Part shown: positions 8,241-17,067 of the stretch, piece by piece
How the letters are laid out: every line of letters starts with the position of its first letter
How positions within the stretch are numbered: the stretch's first letter is position 1
NCBI RefSeq assembly: GCF_000753735.1
Contig: NZ_JPIN01000001.1
Location: 124,001 to 188,000 of the forward strand
Reading direction: 5' to 3'
Source of the DNA: Pseudidiomarina atlantica
GTDB lineage: Bacteria; Pseudomonadota; Gammaproteobacteria; Enterobacterales; Alteromonadaceae
Length of the DNA stretch: 64,000 bases
Position numbers and translations under genes: made by a program
Notes under the pieces: generated by a model
The model's database searches: none
Told to the model about the DNA's origin: nothing
The model's input: the letters and a program-made list of their open reading frames with translations, nothing else

Positions 8241-8585
8241 ATGAGTGATTTAAAACAGCAGAAATGCGAAGCCTGTAATGCCGATGCGCCAAAAGTGAGT
8301 GATGAAGAACTGGCGGAACTGATGCGCGAAATTCCAGAGTGGACACCTGTTGCACGCGATGGCGTGATGCAACTCGAGCGCGTTTTTAAGTTTAAAAACT
8401 TCAAGCAAGCGCTCGCGTTTACCAACCGTGTGGGTGAAGTTGCGGAAGCTGAGTTCCACCATCCAACTTTGGTAACCGAGTGGGGGAAAGTGACCGTCAC
8501 TTGGTGGACCCATGCCATTAATGGCCTGCACAAAAATGACTTCATCATGGCTGCGCGCACGGACGACGTGCTCGACGCGGAGTGA
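8241..8585 (+). CDS. phhB: Pterin-4a-carbinolamine dehydratase
   Basis: This small enzyme (114 residues) dehydrates 4a-hydroxytetrahydrobiopterin made by PhhA and so regenerates the pterin cofactor. The family signature is present as [11 protein letters not shown] followed by [17 protein letters not shown], with the catalytic His pair and the later His. An N-terminal [20 protein letters not shown] resembles the Cys-containing N-termini seen in other marine gammaproteobacteria. A strong terminator follows at 8627-8660, so it closes the mdeA-phhA-phhB operon. Confidence 0.95.
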   Translation: MSDLKQQKCEACNADAPKVSDEELAELMREIPEWTPVARDGVMQLERVFKFKNFKQALAFTNRVGEVAEAEFHHPTLVTEWGKVTVTWWTHAINGLHKNDFIMAARTDDVLDAE

Positions 8586-8626
8586 TCTAGAAACGCCGCC
8601 AATTGCGTAACTAAAGCGATGAAATG

Positions 8627-8660
8627 AGCCTCTGTTGGGATGACTCACAGAGGCTTTTTT
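8627..8660 (+). terminator. Rho-independent terminator after phhB
   Basis: A nine-base-pair stem (AGCCTCTGT/ACAGAGGCT) with an 11-base loop is followed directly by a T6 run. It ends the mdeA-phhA-phhB transcript just before the TyrR box and promoter region of tyrR. Confidence 0.9.
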
Positions 8661-8661
8661 A

Positions 8662-8679
8662 TGTATACTTATGTTTACA
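8662..8679. promoter_or_regulatory. TyrR box upstream of tyrR
   Basis: TGTATA-N6-TTTACA differs at one position from the TyrR consensus TGTAAA-N6-TTTACA. It lies 25 bases before the tyrR ATG, right after the phhB terminator. This is consistent with autoregulation, as known for E. coli tyrR. Confidence 0.7.
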
Positions 8680-8704
8680 TTTTAGTCAACGATAAGAAGT
8701 TGCC

Positions 8705-10279
8705 ATGCGCTTAGAGATCACCTGTGACGATCGCCTCGGTCTAGCCCAAGATGTGCTGCAGATCCTGCGCGATCGTGAAATTGATTTACGCGGTATTGAA
8801 GTTGACCCGAAAGGTAAAATCTTTCTCAATTTCCCCGAAATGGAATTTACAGAATTCCAGCATTTAATGCCGGAAATTCGCCGTATTCCGAACGTCAAAG
8901 ACGTCAAAACCGTTGCCTTTATGCCATCCGAGCGAGAGCACTACGAGTTTAGTTTGCTGCTCAACAAATTACCTGATCCGGTGTTATCGATAGATGCGCG
9001 TGGGCAAATCGATATCGTTAATGAAGCTGCGCACCTGTTGTTATCTGATACGCGTGAACCCTTGTCAGGAACGGCGATTGCTCACTGGGTCAGTGGCTTT
9101 AACGTGACGCGCTGGCTTGAACGGCAGCCGACAGAACCCCACACGCACCAAGTAACTATCAACGGCGCCAAGTATTTTGCCGAGTTGATGCCGATTTGGG
9201 TGGCCGGTGAAGAGAGTAATGACAGCTTTGCTGGCGCGGTTTTGACCTGTAAACCGCAGCCACTGAGTGGGCAATGGCAACGCGGTGGGCAACATGACGC
9301 ATTTACCCAGATACTGGGTGAGCATGCCAGTATGAAGCGGGTAATCAACGAAGCGCGGCGGGTGGCAGAATTGAGCGTGCCGCTGCTAATCACCGGAGAA
9401 ACTGGGGTGGGTAAGGAATTATTAGCGCGTGCTTGTCATCAAGCCAGTCAACGTGCCAGCCAGCCCTTTTTAGCGGTGAATTGCGCCGCACTACCGGATA
9501 ACGTTGCCGAAAGTGAGCTCTTTGGTCACGGCAAAGGTAGTCTTGGTCCCCATACCGAAGCTAAGAAAGGTATCTTTGAGCAAGCCAACGGCGGCACCGT
9601 GCTGTTGGATGCAGTCGGGGAAATGTCAAATAGCTTACAAGCGAAACTACTGCGGTTCATTCAAGACGGTAAATTCCGCCGCATTGGTGAAGAGCAAGAA
9701 GTTGCTGTTGATGTGCGAATTATTTGTTCGGCCCGTGATGATTTACTTGAACGAGTTGATGCCGGTGTATTTCGAGAAGACCTCTATTACCGACTCAATG
9801 TTTTGAGTCTGCAGTTACCACCTCTGCGCGAGCGCAAAGCGGATATCCATTTACTCGCGGAACACTTTTGTTTGCAGGCATGCCAACGCTTGGGCCGTAG
9901 TTTGGTGTTGTTGACCCGTGATTGTCGCGACTTATTGCAGCGCTATCAATGGCCGGGCAACGTGCGGCAACTAGAGAACGTGCTCTTTCGCTCAATCTCC
10001 ATGCTTGAGGGCGACCGCCTCACTGCCAGTGATATTTATCTGCCAGAGACCGAGGCTTTGCAAGAGAACCTTGCTGTGGACTTAGAAGAAGGAAGTTTGG
10101 ACGAAGCCGTGAAAAAATTCGAAGCAACCATTCTGCGACGCTTGTATCCAAGTTATCCCAGTACTCGGCAACTCGCCAAAAAGCTAGGCCTTTCACACAC
10201 TGCGGTAGCGAATAAGCTGCGCGAGTATGGGATTGGTAAGCAGCGCAAAAAGCCTCGTGTAACCACGGTGAGTAAATAA
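8705..10279 (+). CDS. tyrR: TyrR, aromatic amino-acid responsive regulator
   Basis: This 524-residue transcription factor controls transport, synthesis or breakdown of aromatic amino acids. Domains in order: an ACT domain (about 1-70, MRLEITCDDRLGLAQDVLQI), a PAS domain (about 80-190), a central AAA+ domain with Walker A GETGVGKE near 230, and a C-terminal Fis-type helix-turn-helix (STRQLAKKLGLSHTAVANKL, from about 485). The position where sigma-54 activators carry GAFTGA reads GKGSLGPHTEA, so it should act with sigma-70, as E. coli TyrR does. It sits between phhAB and hppD-hmgA-fahA-maiA, which identifies those as likely targets. TyrR-like boxes lie before and after it. Confidence 0.95.
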   Translation: MRLEITCDDRLGLAQDVLQILRDREIDLRGIEVDPKGKIFLNFPEMEFTEFQHLMPEIRRIPNVKDVKTVAFMPSEREHYEFSLLLNKLPDPVLSIDARGQIDIVNEAAHLLLSDTREPLSGTAIAHWVSGFNVTRWLERQPTEPHTHQVTINGAKYFAELMPIWVAGEESNDSFAGAVLTCKPQPLSGQWQRGGQHDAFTQILGEHASMKRVINEARRVAELSVPLLITGETGVGKELLARACHQASQRASQPFLAVNCAALPDNVAESELFGHGKGSLGPHTEAKKGIFEQANGGTVLLDAVGEMSNSLQAKLLRFIQDGKFRRIGEEQEVAVDVRIICSARDDLLERVDAGVFREDLYYRLNVLSLQLPPLRERKADIHLLAEHFCLQACQRLGRSLVLLTRDCRDLLQRYQWPGNVRQLENVLFRSISMLEGDRLTASDIYLPETEALQENLAVDLEEGSLDEAVKKFEATILRRLYPSYPSTRQLAKKLGLSHTAVANKLREYGIGKQRKKPRVTTVSK

Positions 10280-10288
10280 AAGTTTACA
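10271..10288. promoter_or_regulatory. TyrR box overlapping the tyrR stop codon
   Basis: AGTAAA-N6-TTTACA matches the TyrR consensus at 11 of 12 specified positions. It overlaps the last codons and stop of tyrR and lies about 200 bases before hppD, a position suited to control of the homogentisate operon together with the weaker site at 10353-10370. Confidence 0.65.
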
Positions 10289-10294
10289 CTATAA

Positions 10295-10328
10295 CTCGTT
10301 GTTGTATGCAAAACGCTACAACAACGAG
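10295..10328 (+). other. Twelve-base-pair hairpin between tyrR and hppD
   Basis: CTCGTTGTTGTA and TACAACAACGAG form a perfect 12-bp stem around a 10-base loop, 15 bases after the tyrR stop. No T-run follows on either strand. It may end tyrR mRNA in a Rho-assisted way, protect its 3' end, or act as an operator between the two TyrR-like boxes. Confidence 0.6.
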
Positions 10329-10352
10329 CCGCTAACGCCACAAATCTTGATC

Positions 10353-10370
10353 TGTATCAAATTCTTTACG
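10353..10370. promoter_or_regulatory. Second, weaker TyrR-like box before hppD
   Basis: TGTATC-N6-TTTACG keeps 9 of the 12 consensus positions of a TyrR box. It lies 82 bases after the box at 10271 and about 120 bases before the hppD ATG. Paired strong and weak boxes are common at TyrR-controlled promoters; the role here is inferred. Confidence 0.45.
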
Positions 10371-10488
10371 ATTTGCTTTGTTTTTCACCATCCCGTTGAA
10401 TAGTGGGCGCCTCTAGCCGAATCTGCAGCCGCATAGTAGAACTATGGTAAGCATTGTTCTAACTACAGCAGCAAAGGATCTGATAACT

Positions 10489-11565
10489 ATGACTGACATC
10501 AACTACAACCCATTACAAACCAACGGCTTTGAATTCGTTGAGTACACAGCTCCGAATGCCGAGGGTATTGCGGCACTCAAAGACTTGTTTGTGAAGTTAG
10601 GCTTTACTGAAGTAGCCAAGCACAAGAGCAAGGAAGTTTGGCTTTATAAGCAAAATGATATCAACTTTATCGTTAATGCCGAAGTTGGCGGTCACGCTGA
10701 AGAGTTTGCTAAAACGCATGGTGCGAGTGTCTGCGGTATGGCTTGGCGCGTTAAGGATGCGAAGCATGCATTCAATCACGCGGTAGAAAATGGTGCGAAG
10801 CCGTTCGAGCGTAAGCTAGGTGCTGGCGAGGCTGATTTTCCAGCCGTTTACGGTATTGGTGAGAGCGTGTTGTACTTCGTTGATAACTACGAAGGTCTTG
10901 GCGTTTACGCACAGGATTTTAACTTTTACGATGACTGGCAAGCAAAAATGAAAGATCATGCTGCGGGCCTCTATGAAGTCGATCATCTGACTCACAATGT
11001 CTTCCGTGGCAATATGGATACCTGGGCAGGCTTTTACGAACGTATCGGTAACTTCCGCGAAATTCGCTATTTCGATATCGAAGGCAAGCTAACTGGTTTG
11101 TTAAGCCGCGCAATGACAGGTCCATGTGGCAAAATTCGTATTCCGATCAATGAATCGCACGATGACAAATCACAAATCGAAGAATATTTACGCGAATACA
11201 ACGGTGAAGGTATTCAGCATATCGCCTTGACCACTGACAATATTTACAAAACCGTCCGTGATTTGCGCGCCATCGGTATGGACTTTATGCCGACACCAGA
11301 TACTTACTACGCGAAAGTTAACGAGCGTGTTGAAGGCCACGAAGAAAATTTGGACGAACTTAAAGAGCTACAGATTTTGATTGATGGCGCCCCAATGAAA
11401 GACGGTATTTTGCTGCAAATTTTCACTCAGACCGTAATTGGCCCAGTATTCTTTGAAATTATTCAGCGTAAAGGCAATGAAGGCTTCGGTGAGGGCAATT
11501 TCAAAGCCTTGTTTGAATCAATAGAAGAAGATCAAATCCGTCGAGGAGTTCTCAGCGATGCGTAA
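10489..11565 (+). CDS. hppD: 4-Hydroxyphenylpyruvate dioxygenase
   Basis: This non-haem iron enzyme (358 residues) converts 4-hydroxyphenylpyruvate to homogentisate. Two VOC-type halves are visible; the iron ligands fall in YEVDHLTHNVF (His), GIQHIALTT (His) and FFEIIQRKG (Glu), the last being the family signature. The ATG at 10489 is chosen over the in-frame ATG at 10444 because AAAGGAT precedes it and bacterial homologues begin close to NPL..NGFEFVEY. It is the first gene of the hppD-hmgA-fahA-maiA operon, with TyrR-like boxes upstream, and its end overlaps hmgA by eight bases. Confidence 0.95.
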   Translation: MTDINYNPLQTNGFEFVEYTAPNAEGIAALKDLFVKLGFTEVAKHKSKEVWLYKQNDINFIVNAEVGGHAEEFAKTHGASVCGMAWRVKDAKHAFNHAVENGAKPFERKLGAGEADFPAVYGIGESVLYFVDNYEGLGVYAQDFNFYDDWQAKMKDHAAGLYEVDHLTHNVFRGNMDTWAGFYERIGNFREIRYFDIEGKLTGLLSRAMTGPCGKIRIPINESHDDKSQIEEYLREYNGEGIQHIALTTDNIYKTVRDLRAIGMDFMPTPDTYYAKVNERVEGHEENLDELKELQILIDGAPMKDGILLQIFTQTVIGPVFFEIIQRKGNEGFGEGNFKALFESIEEDQIRRGVLSDA

Positions 11566-12691
11566 ATGGATTAGCTTTCCGAAGCAAGTCGGTGTGACCT
11601 CAAAGCAGGCACATGCAGATTTTCCGGAGCAGGCGATCTATGAGCGCGAAGTTGGGCGTAGTGGTTTTTTTGGCCCAGCGACGCATTTTCATCATCGTCA
11701 TGCGCCCACTGGTTGGAGTGAATGGGAGGGCGATTTACGTCCGCGTAACTTTGACTTCAATAAACTCGATAATGTTGCCACGGTATCACCGTGGCAAGTG
11801 CCATTGTTATTGCATAATGCACAATGCAAGTTTCGCATTTGGCATTGCCGTGAAAAAATGGATTTCTTGGTGCGTAACGCCGATGGTGATGAACTGCTGT
11901 TTATTCACGAAGGCCGTACCGAGTTATTCTGTGATTATGGCCATATCACCCTCGAAAAAGGTGATTATTTTAGCATTCCACGCTCCACATCGTGGCGTTT
12001 AGAGCCTCTGGAACCGCTTCAAATCGTAATGATTGAAGCGACCAATAGCGCTTATCAGTTACCGGAAAAGGGACTGGTGGGTAATCACGCGATTTTCGAC
12101 CCAGCCTGCTTAGATACCCCAGATATTGACGCTGCATTTCAGGCGCAATACAGCGAAGAGCAGTGGGTGGTTGAAGTGAAACGGCACGGTAAAGTGTCGC
12201 GCATTACTTATCCATTCAACCCGCTTGACGCTGTGGGCTGGCATGGTGATTTGGCACCGGTGCGGATCAACTGGCGTGACATCCGCCCACTGATGAGCCA
12301 TCGTTATCACTTGCCACCATCGGCGCACACGACCTTTGTGGCGGATGGTTTTGTGGTTTGTACTTTTGTGCCACGGCCCATTGAATCGGACCCCGGCGCA
12401 CTGAAAGTACCCTTCTATCACAACAACGATGACTACGATGAGGTGTTGTTCTACCATGAAGGTGACTTCTTCAGTCGCGACAATATCGACAAAGGCATGG
12501 TAACCTTTCATCCGGCAGGATTTACCCACGGGCCACATCCAAAAGCCTTTCAGGCAGGCCGTGAATACAAGAAAAAATTCACTGACGAAGTTGCCGTGAT
12601 GCTCGACACTCGCAACGCGCTGACCATGGGTGAGGTGTGTGCAAGTGTTGAAAATCCAGACTATGTGTATAGCTGGCAACCGAAAGATTAA
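11558..12691 (+). CDS. hmgA: Homogentisate 1,2-dioxygenase (short type)
   Basis: This is an iron-dependent ring-cleaving dioxygenase with a cupin fold that turns homogentisate into maleylacetoacetate. It has 377 residues, shorter than the classic enzyme of about 430-445 residues, and resembles the form I associate with marine Alteromonadales. The C-terminal half carries the probable metal site: FYHNNDDYDEVLFYHEGDF and later HPAGFTHGPHP. Position between hppD and the fumarylacetoacetate hydrolase supports the function strongly. The ATG overlaps the hppD end by eight bases after GAGGAG. Another cupin role is unlikely in this context. Confidence 0.88.
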   Translation: MRKWISFPKQVGVTSKQAHADFPEQAIYEREVGRSGFFGPATHFHHRHAPTGWSEWEGDLRPRNFDFNKLDNVATVSPWQVPLLLHNAQCKFRIWHCREKMDFLVRNADGDELLFIHEGRTELFCDYGHITLEKGDYFSIPRSTSWRLEPLEPLQIVMIEATNSAYQLPEKGLVGNHAIFDPACLDTPDIDAAFQAQYSEEQWVVEVKRHGKVSRITYPFNPLDAVGWHGDLAPVRINWRDIRPLMSHRYHLPPSAHTTFVADGFVVCTFVPRPIESDPGALKVPFYHNNDDYDEVLFYHEGDFFSRDNIDKGMVTFHPAGFTHGPHPKAFQAGREYKKKFTDEVAVMLDTRNALTMGEVCASVENPDYVYSWQPKD

Positions 12692-12706
12692 AAGGCGAAC
12701 TGATTT

Positions 12707-13732
12707 ATGAAATTTGCGACGTATCGAAATGGAACCCGAGACGGCCAATTGATGGTTGTCAGCCGCGACTTAAAACAAGCGGTTGCTGTACCTGCATTGG
12801 CAGAAACCTTGCAGGAAGTATTGGATGACTGGGACGGCATCGCTCCGGAGCTCGAGAAAGTTTACGCGGCACTTAATAGCGGTGAACTGGATGATGCGGA
12901 AGCGTTCGATGAAAGTCTCTGTGAATCACCGCTCCCACGCGCATATCAATGGGCTGATGGCAGTGCCTATGTGAATCACGTGGAATTGGTACGAAAAGCG
13001 CGTAATGCGGAAATGCCACCGAGCTTTTGGACCGACCCGCTGATGTATCAGGGGGGCTCTGATGATTTCCTTGGGCCGAAAGATGCCATCGCGATGGCAG
13101 ATACCGCTTGGGGCATCGACTTTGAAGGCGAAATCGCTGTTGTTACCGACGATGTCCCGATGGGTGTGAGCGCTGACGAAGCGGGGCAGTATATTCGTTT
13201 ATTGATGTTGGTTAACGACGTCTCGCTGCGCGGTTTGATTCCAAATGAATTAGGTAAGGGGTTCGGCTTTTTCCAATCCAAGCCATCGTCGGCATTTTCG
13301 CCAGTCGCCGTGACACCGGATGAGTTGGGCGCAAAATGGCAGGACAACAAGGTGCATTTGCCACTTCTGAGCTATTATAACGGCAAGCCATTTGGCAAAC
13401 CGAATGCTGGCGAAGATATGACTTTTGATTTTGCCCAACTCGTTGCCCACGCTGCCAAGACGCGTCACTTAGGTGCAGGCGCCATTATTGGCTCGGGCAC
13501 GGTGTCGAACAAGCAAGGTACCGACCACGGCAGTGCGATTGCAGAAGGTGGTGTGGGTTACAGCTGTATTGCTGAAGTGCGAATGATTGAAACCATTCGC
13601 GATGGCAAACCAAAAACCGGTTTTATGCAGTTCGGCGATACCATAAAAATCGAAATGGTAGACGAAACAGGGGCAAGTATTTTCGGCAGCATTGATCAGA
13701 AGGTGGTGGAGTACCACCTTGAACAAGATTAG
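12707..13732 (+). CDS. fahA: Fumarylacetoacetate hydrolase family protein
   Basis: This 341-residue enzyme is expected to hydrolyse fumarylacetoacetate to fumarate and acetoacetate, the last step of tyrosine breakdown. The FAH fold is recognisable: PLMYQGGSDDFLGPKDAI, the metal-binding acidic stretch GIDFEGEIAVV, and the C-terminal GAGAIIGSGTVSNK with GFMQFGDTIKIEM. It belongs to the shorter bacterial type rather than the roughly 420-residue animal type. It follows hmgA by 15 bases and precedes maiA by 16, so the substrate is set by the operon. Confidence 0.9.
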   Translation: MKFATYRNGTRDGQLMVVSRDLKQAVAVPALAETLQEVLDDWDGIAPELEKVYAALNSGELDDAEAFDESLCESPLPRAYQWADGSAYVNHVELVRKARNAEMPPSFWTDPLMYQGGSDDFLGPKDAIAMADTAWGIDFEGEIAVVTDDVPMGVSADEAGQYIRLLMLVNDVSLRGLIPNELGKGFGFFQSKPSSAFSPVAVTPDELGAKWQDNKVHLPLLSYYNGKPFGKPNAGEDMTFDFAQLVAHAAKTRHLGAGAIIGSGTVSNKQGTDHGSAIAEGGVGYSCIAEVRMIETIRDGKPKTGFMQFGDTIKIEMVDETGASIFGSIDQKVVEYHLEQD

Positions 13733-13748
13733 TCCTGCGGAGTCGGTT

Positions 13749-14390
13749 ATGGAGTTATACGGATACTGGCGCTCAAGCGCCAGTTATCGGGCGCGCATTG
13801 CCCTTAATTACAAACAGCTTGATTACAATTATATCCCGGTACATTTATTGAGGGACGGCGGTCAGCAACATCAGCAAGCGTATCGGCAATTGAATCCCAA
13901 TGGGCTGGTTCCTACCTTGGTCGATGGTCAAGTCATCTTGCACCAATCGCTCGCGATTATTGAATATCTTGAGGAAAAATATCCAACGCCTAGTCTTTTG
14001 CCTGGAGCGCCTCGACAACGTGGCGCGATACGGGCTATCGCTTTAGACTTGGCGAGTGAATTACAACCACTGATCAATTTACGCGTGCAACAGTATTTAA
14101 AGCAGGAGCTGCAGGTCAGCGATGCCCAAAAACAAGCATGGCTTGATCATTGGTTCCAACAGAGTTTTACCGCGCTCGAAAAAAATCTTGAAGAAGTGTC
14201 AGGCACTTATTGTGTGGGTGATGAATTTTCTCTTGCCGACGTGTGTTTGGTACCGCAAGTGTTCTCGGCCGAGCGTTTTGGTATCGATTTAGGCGGTTAT
14301 CCATTGCTGCAAAAAATTTATAAGGGGTTGCTCGAATTACCCTGGGTCGCGGCTGCGCATCCCACTCAGCAACCGGATGCCGAAGCCTGA
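13749..14390 (+). CDS. maiA: Maleylacetoacetate isomerase (zeta-class GST)
   Basis: This is a glutathione-dependent isomerase of 213 residues that converts maleylacetoacetate to fumarylacetoacetate. The N-terminal thioredoxin-like domain begins MELYGYWRSSASYRARIALN, with the SSxSxR glutathione-activating motif of zeta-class GSTs, followed by LNPNGLVPTLVDG and QSLAIIEYLEEKYP. The helical C-terminal domain contains FSLADVCLVPQVFSAERFGID. The ATG at 13749 is used because GGAG lies just upstream and longer starts would overlap fahA and add an unrelated segment. A terminator follows at 14426-14460. Confidence 0.95.
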   Translation: MELYGYWRSSASYRARIALNYKQLDYNYIPVHLLRDGGQQHQQAYRQLNPNGLVPTLVDGQVILHQSLAIIEYLEEKYPTPSLLPGAPRQRGAIRAIALDLASELQPLINLRVQQYLKQELQVSDAQKQAWLDHWFQQSFTALEKNLEEVSGTYCVGDEFSLADVCLVPQVFSAERFGIDLGGYPLLQKIYKGLLELPWVAAAHPTQQPDAEA

Positions 14391-14425
14391 TCGCAAGAAA
14401 GTTTAATTTCATCGCAAGCGTTGCA

Positions 14426-14460
14426 TGCCCAGCTCGAATAGTGCTGGGCATTTTGTTTTA
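14426..14460 (+). terminator. Rho-independent terminator after maiA
   Basis: An eight-base-pair stem (TGCCCAGC/GCTGGGCA) with a nine-base loop is followed by TTTTGTTTT. It ends the hppD-hmgA-fahA-maiA transcript. Confidence 0.88.
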
Positions 14461-14494
14461 ATAACAAAGTACTTTACAACTAGGAAGCATAAGA

Positions 14495-16990
14495 ATGACA
14501 ACAAAATTTACTGTTTCTTTGCTTGCCGCATTGGTCGCTGCTTCATGTGCTGCAACTACAGCGCCGATGGCAAACCAGGCACAGCAAAACGTGACGCCTC
14601 AGGTGCTTGAATTAAATGTGGCAAGTAGTTCTGACACTCAGGGAGAAAGTTCAGAACTGACCATTAAGCAAATAATGGCAGACCAGGATTGGGTTGCTCG
14701 CTCGCCCGCAAACGCCTACTGGATGCTGGACGGTAGCGGGGTGCTTTATCAGCAAAAACGCGCCGGTAGCGTCATTAGCGACTGGTATCATCAGCCATTA
14801 GATAAAGACGCACACCAAGTACCTCTCGAGCGCATGCATCACTATGCCTATAGTGACGGTGTCTACAATGCTAACCGTGAAATGCTGGCCTATACCTTTG
14901 AAGGTAATGTTTTTGTGCGCGATCTGACCAGCGGTAACATCAAGCAATTGACGCGGGACGAAGCGCGACAATCGCAGCTGATGTTTTTAACGGACGGGCA
15001 GCTTGCTTATCGGCAAGGGAACGATTTTTTCAAAGTGGACCCAGTCACTGGCATCACGCAGCAAATTGCCTCGTTAGCCAATGCTGACAAACCTGAAGCA
15101 GTCACCGCACCAAAAGATTTTATCGCTCAAGAGCAAGTTGATCTGATTGAGTTCGTACAAAAAGAGCGTCGTGACCGGCAAGAGCGCGCTGATTATCAAG
15201 AACAGTTGCAAGCGGAAAATCCAACTTTGGCGCCGCAATCCTTCTATTTAGGTAAAAATACCCAAGTAGTTGCCGCTAGCTTATCGCCAGCCGGCGACAA
15301 AATGTTGGTGGCGATCAGCGAGCCGGCTAGCTGGCGCGACGACGGTGACATTATGCCAAATTATGTCGCCGAAGATGGCCGGGTGAAAGCTGAATCAGTG
15401 CGCCGCCGCGTCGCTGACGCTAAGCCAGTCTCGCATCGCTTAATGATGCTTGATTTGACCACGGGTCAGCAGTCGGAATTCACCTACAACACTCTACCGG
15501 GTTGGAATGAGGACGTGCTTGCTAAGGTAAAAGCCGAAAACCATGAAGCGCAGGGTAAAACCTACGAATCAAAAGAAGCACCACGTGCTATCACCTTAAT
15601 GCAAGATTGGGGCTGGCAAGAAGGTGCAATTCGCTGGTCGGACAATGGTGAAAATGCGGTTGTGATGCTCGAAGCTTGGGACAACAAAGATCGCTGGATC
15701 GCCAGTGTCGACTTCGCCGGCAAGCAATTAGTGAACGAGCATCGTTTGCATGACGAAGCATGGATTAACTACACCCACAATGAATTCGACTTTGTGCCGA
15801 ATAGTGCTGATCGGATTTGGTTTCAAAGCGAAGAAGATGGCTATGCCCACTTGTATACCAAACAACTCGGTGGCGAGCAGCAACAGTTAACGGCTGGAAA
15901 GTTTGTTACTGAAAGTCCAACTGTGGATGCTCAAACCGGCCATTTGTACTTCACAGCAAATGAAGATCATCCAGGAATTTATGAGCTGTATCGGGTGAGT
16001 TTAGCGGGCGGTGAAGTTGAGCAATTAACTGACCTTGACGGTATTGTTGCTGGCTTTAAAGTGAGTCCACAAGGCGATAAAGTTTTGCTGGAATACTCGA
16101 ATGCCTTACAGCCGAACGAAATCTACGTGCAAGACCTTGCCGAGAATGCGACTGCACAGCGCTTAACCCATACGGTGACTGAACAGTGGCAAGCAATAGA
16201 TTGGACGGTTCCAGAAATTGTGCCAGTGCCTTCAAGCCATGTGGATGATCCGATTTATACCCGTGTTTACTACCCAGAAGACTATGATCCGCAGCGCGCG
16301 GAGAAGTATCCGGCCGTGGTATTCATTCACGGTGCGGGTTATCTGCAAAATGCACATGCTGGGTGGTCCGGTTATCAGCGCGAGTTTATGTTCCATACCT
16401 TCTTAAATCGTCAAGGCTATGTTGTCTTCGATCTTGATTATCGTGGGTCAAAAGGCTACGGCCGTGATTGGCGTACGGCGATTTATCGTCAAATGGGTAC
16501 ACCAGAGGTTGAAGACTTGGTTGACGTCGTGAAGTGGGCTGGTGCGAACACCAACGTTGATACCGAGCGTATGGGTACCTATGGCGGTTCTTATGGTGGC
16601 TTCCTTACCTTCATGGCGTTGTTCAACGAACCGGGTTTGTTCAAAGCCGGTGCAGCGCTACGACCAGTCTCTGATTGGGCTCATTACAACACCGGTTATA
16701 CGTCGAACATCCTGAATCTGCCAGATGATGATCCTATTGCCTATCGCCGTAGTTCGCCGATTTACTTTACCGAAGGTTTAGAAGACGCGCTTTTAATCAA
16801 CTCGCCGATGGTGGATGATAACGTGTTCTTCCAAGACAGCGTGCGTTTAGTTCAGCGTCTGATCGAACACGAAAAAGAAGATTTCGAAACTGCGATCTTT
16901 CCAGTTGAGCCGCACGGTTTTCGCCAGCCTTCAAGCTGGCTCGATGAATACCGTCGTATCTTCGAATTGTTTGAGGAAAACCTTAAGTAA
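14495..16990 (+). CDS. Exported S9-family serine peptidase
   Basis: This 831-residue protein belongs to the prolyl oligopeptidase clan (S9; dipeptidyl or acylaminoacyl peptidase type) and should cleave short peptides in the envelope. The N-terminus (about 1-22) is a signal peptide, and VAASC at 15-19 may be a lipobox, though position -3 is not the usual Leu. Residues of about 60-560 form beta-propeller repeats (for example YLAYSDGVYNANREM-like blades and GWQEGAIRWSDNGENAVV). The C-terminal hydrolase domain has the nucleophile in GTYGGSYGGFL, the Asp in MVDDNVFFQDS and the His in VEPHGF. It stands alone between two terminators. Exact substrate class cannot be read from the sequence. Confidence 0.88.
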   Translation: MTTKFTVSLLAALVAASCAATTAPMANQAQQNVTPQVLELNVASSSDTQGESSELTIKQIMADQDWVARSPANAYWMLDGSGVLYQQKRAGSVISDWYHQPLDKDAHQVPLERMHHYAYSDGVYNANREMLAYTFEGNVFVRDLTSGNIKQLTRDEARQSQLMFLTDGQLAYRQGNDFFKVDPVTGITQQIASLANADKPEAVTAPKDFIAQEQVDLIEFVQKERRDRQERADYQEQLQAENPTLAPQSFYLGKNTQVVAASLSPAGDKMLVAISEPASWRDDGDIMPNYVAEDGRVKAESVRRRVADAKPVSHRLMMLDLTTGQQSEFTYNTLPGWNEDVLAKVKAENHEAQGKTYESKEAPRAITLMQDWGWQEGAIRWSDNGENAVVMLEAWDNKDRWIASVDFAGKQLVNEHRLHDEAWINYTHNEFDFVPNSADRIWFQSEEDGYAHLYTKQLGGEQQQLTAGKFVTESPTVDAQTGHLYFTANEDHPGIYELYRVSLAGGEVEQLTDLDGIVAGFKVSPQGDKVLLEYSNALQPNEIYVQDLAENATAQRLTHTVTEQWQAIDWTVPEIVPVPSSHVDDPIYTRVYYPEDYDPQRAEKYPAVVFIHGAGYLQNAHAGWSGYQREFMFHTFLNRQGYVVFDLDYRGSKGYGRDWRTAIYRQMGTPEVEDLVDVVKWAGANTNVDTERMGTYGGSYGGFLTFMALFNEPGLFKAGAALRPVSDWAHYNTGYTSNILNLPDDDPIAYRRSSPIYFTEGLEDALLINSPMVDDNVFFQDSVRLVQRLIEHEKEDFETAIFPVEPHGFRQPSSWLDEYRRIFELFEENLK

Positions 16991-17007
16991 GATTATCGAG
17001 CAGGTAA

Positions 17008-17046
17008 TAAAAAACCGTAGTCAGATGTACTGACTACGGTTTTTTT
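17008..17046. terminator. Bidirectional terminator between the S9 peptidase and rne
   Basis: An 11-base-pair perfect stem (ACCGTAGTCAG/CTGACTACGGT) with an ATGTA loop is flanked by an A-run on the left and a T-run on the right. It can therefore stop transcription from both converging genes. Confidence 0.92.
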
Positions 17047-17067
17047 ATGTACTCTTCTAGCGTTATG

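Noticed and set aside
12110-12748. A 212-codon minus-strand reading frame opposite hmgA and the start of fahA
   Set aside because: It lies antisense to two conserved genes and its translation shows no recognisable domain.
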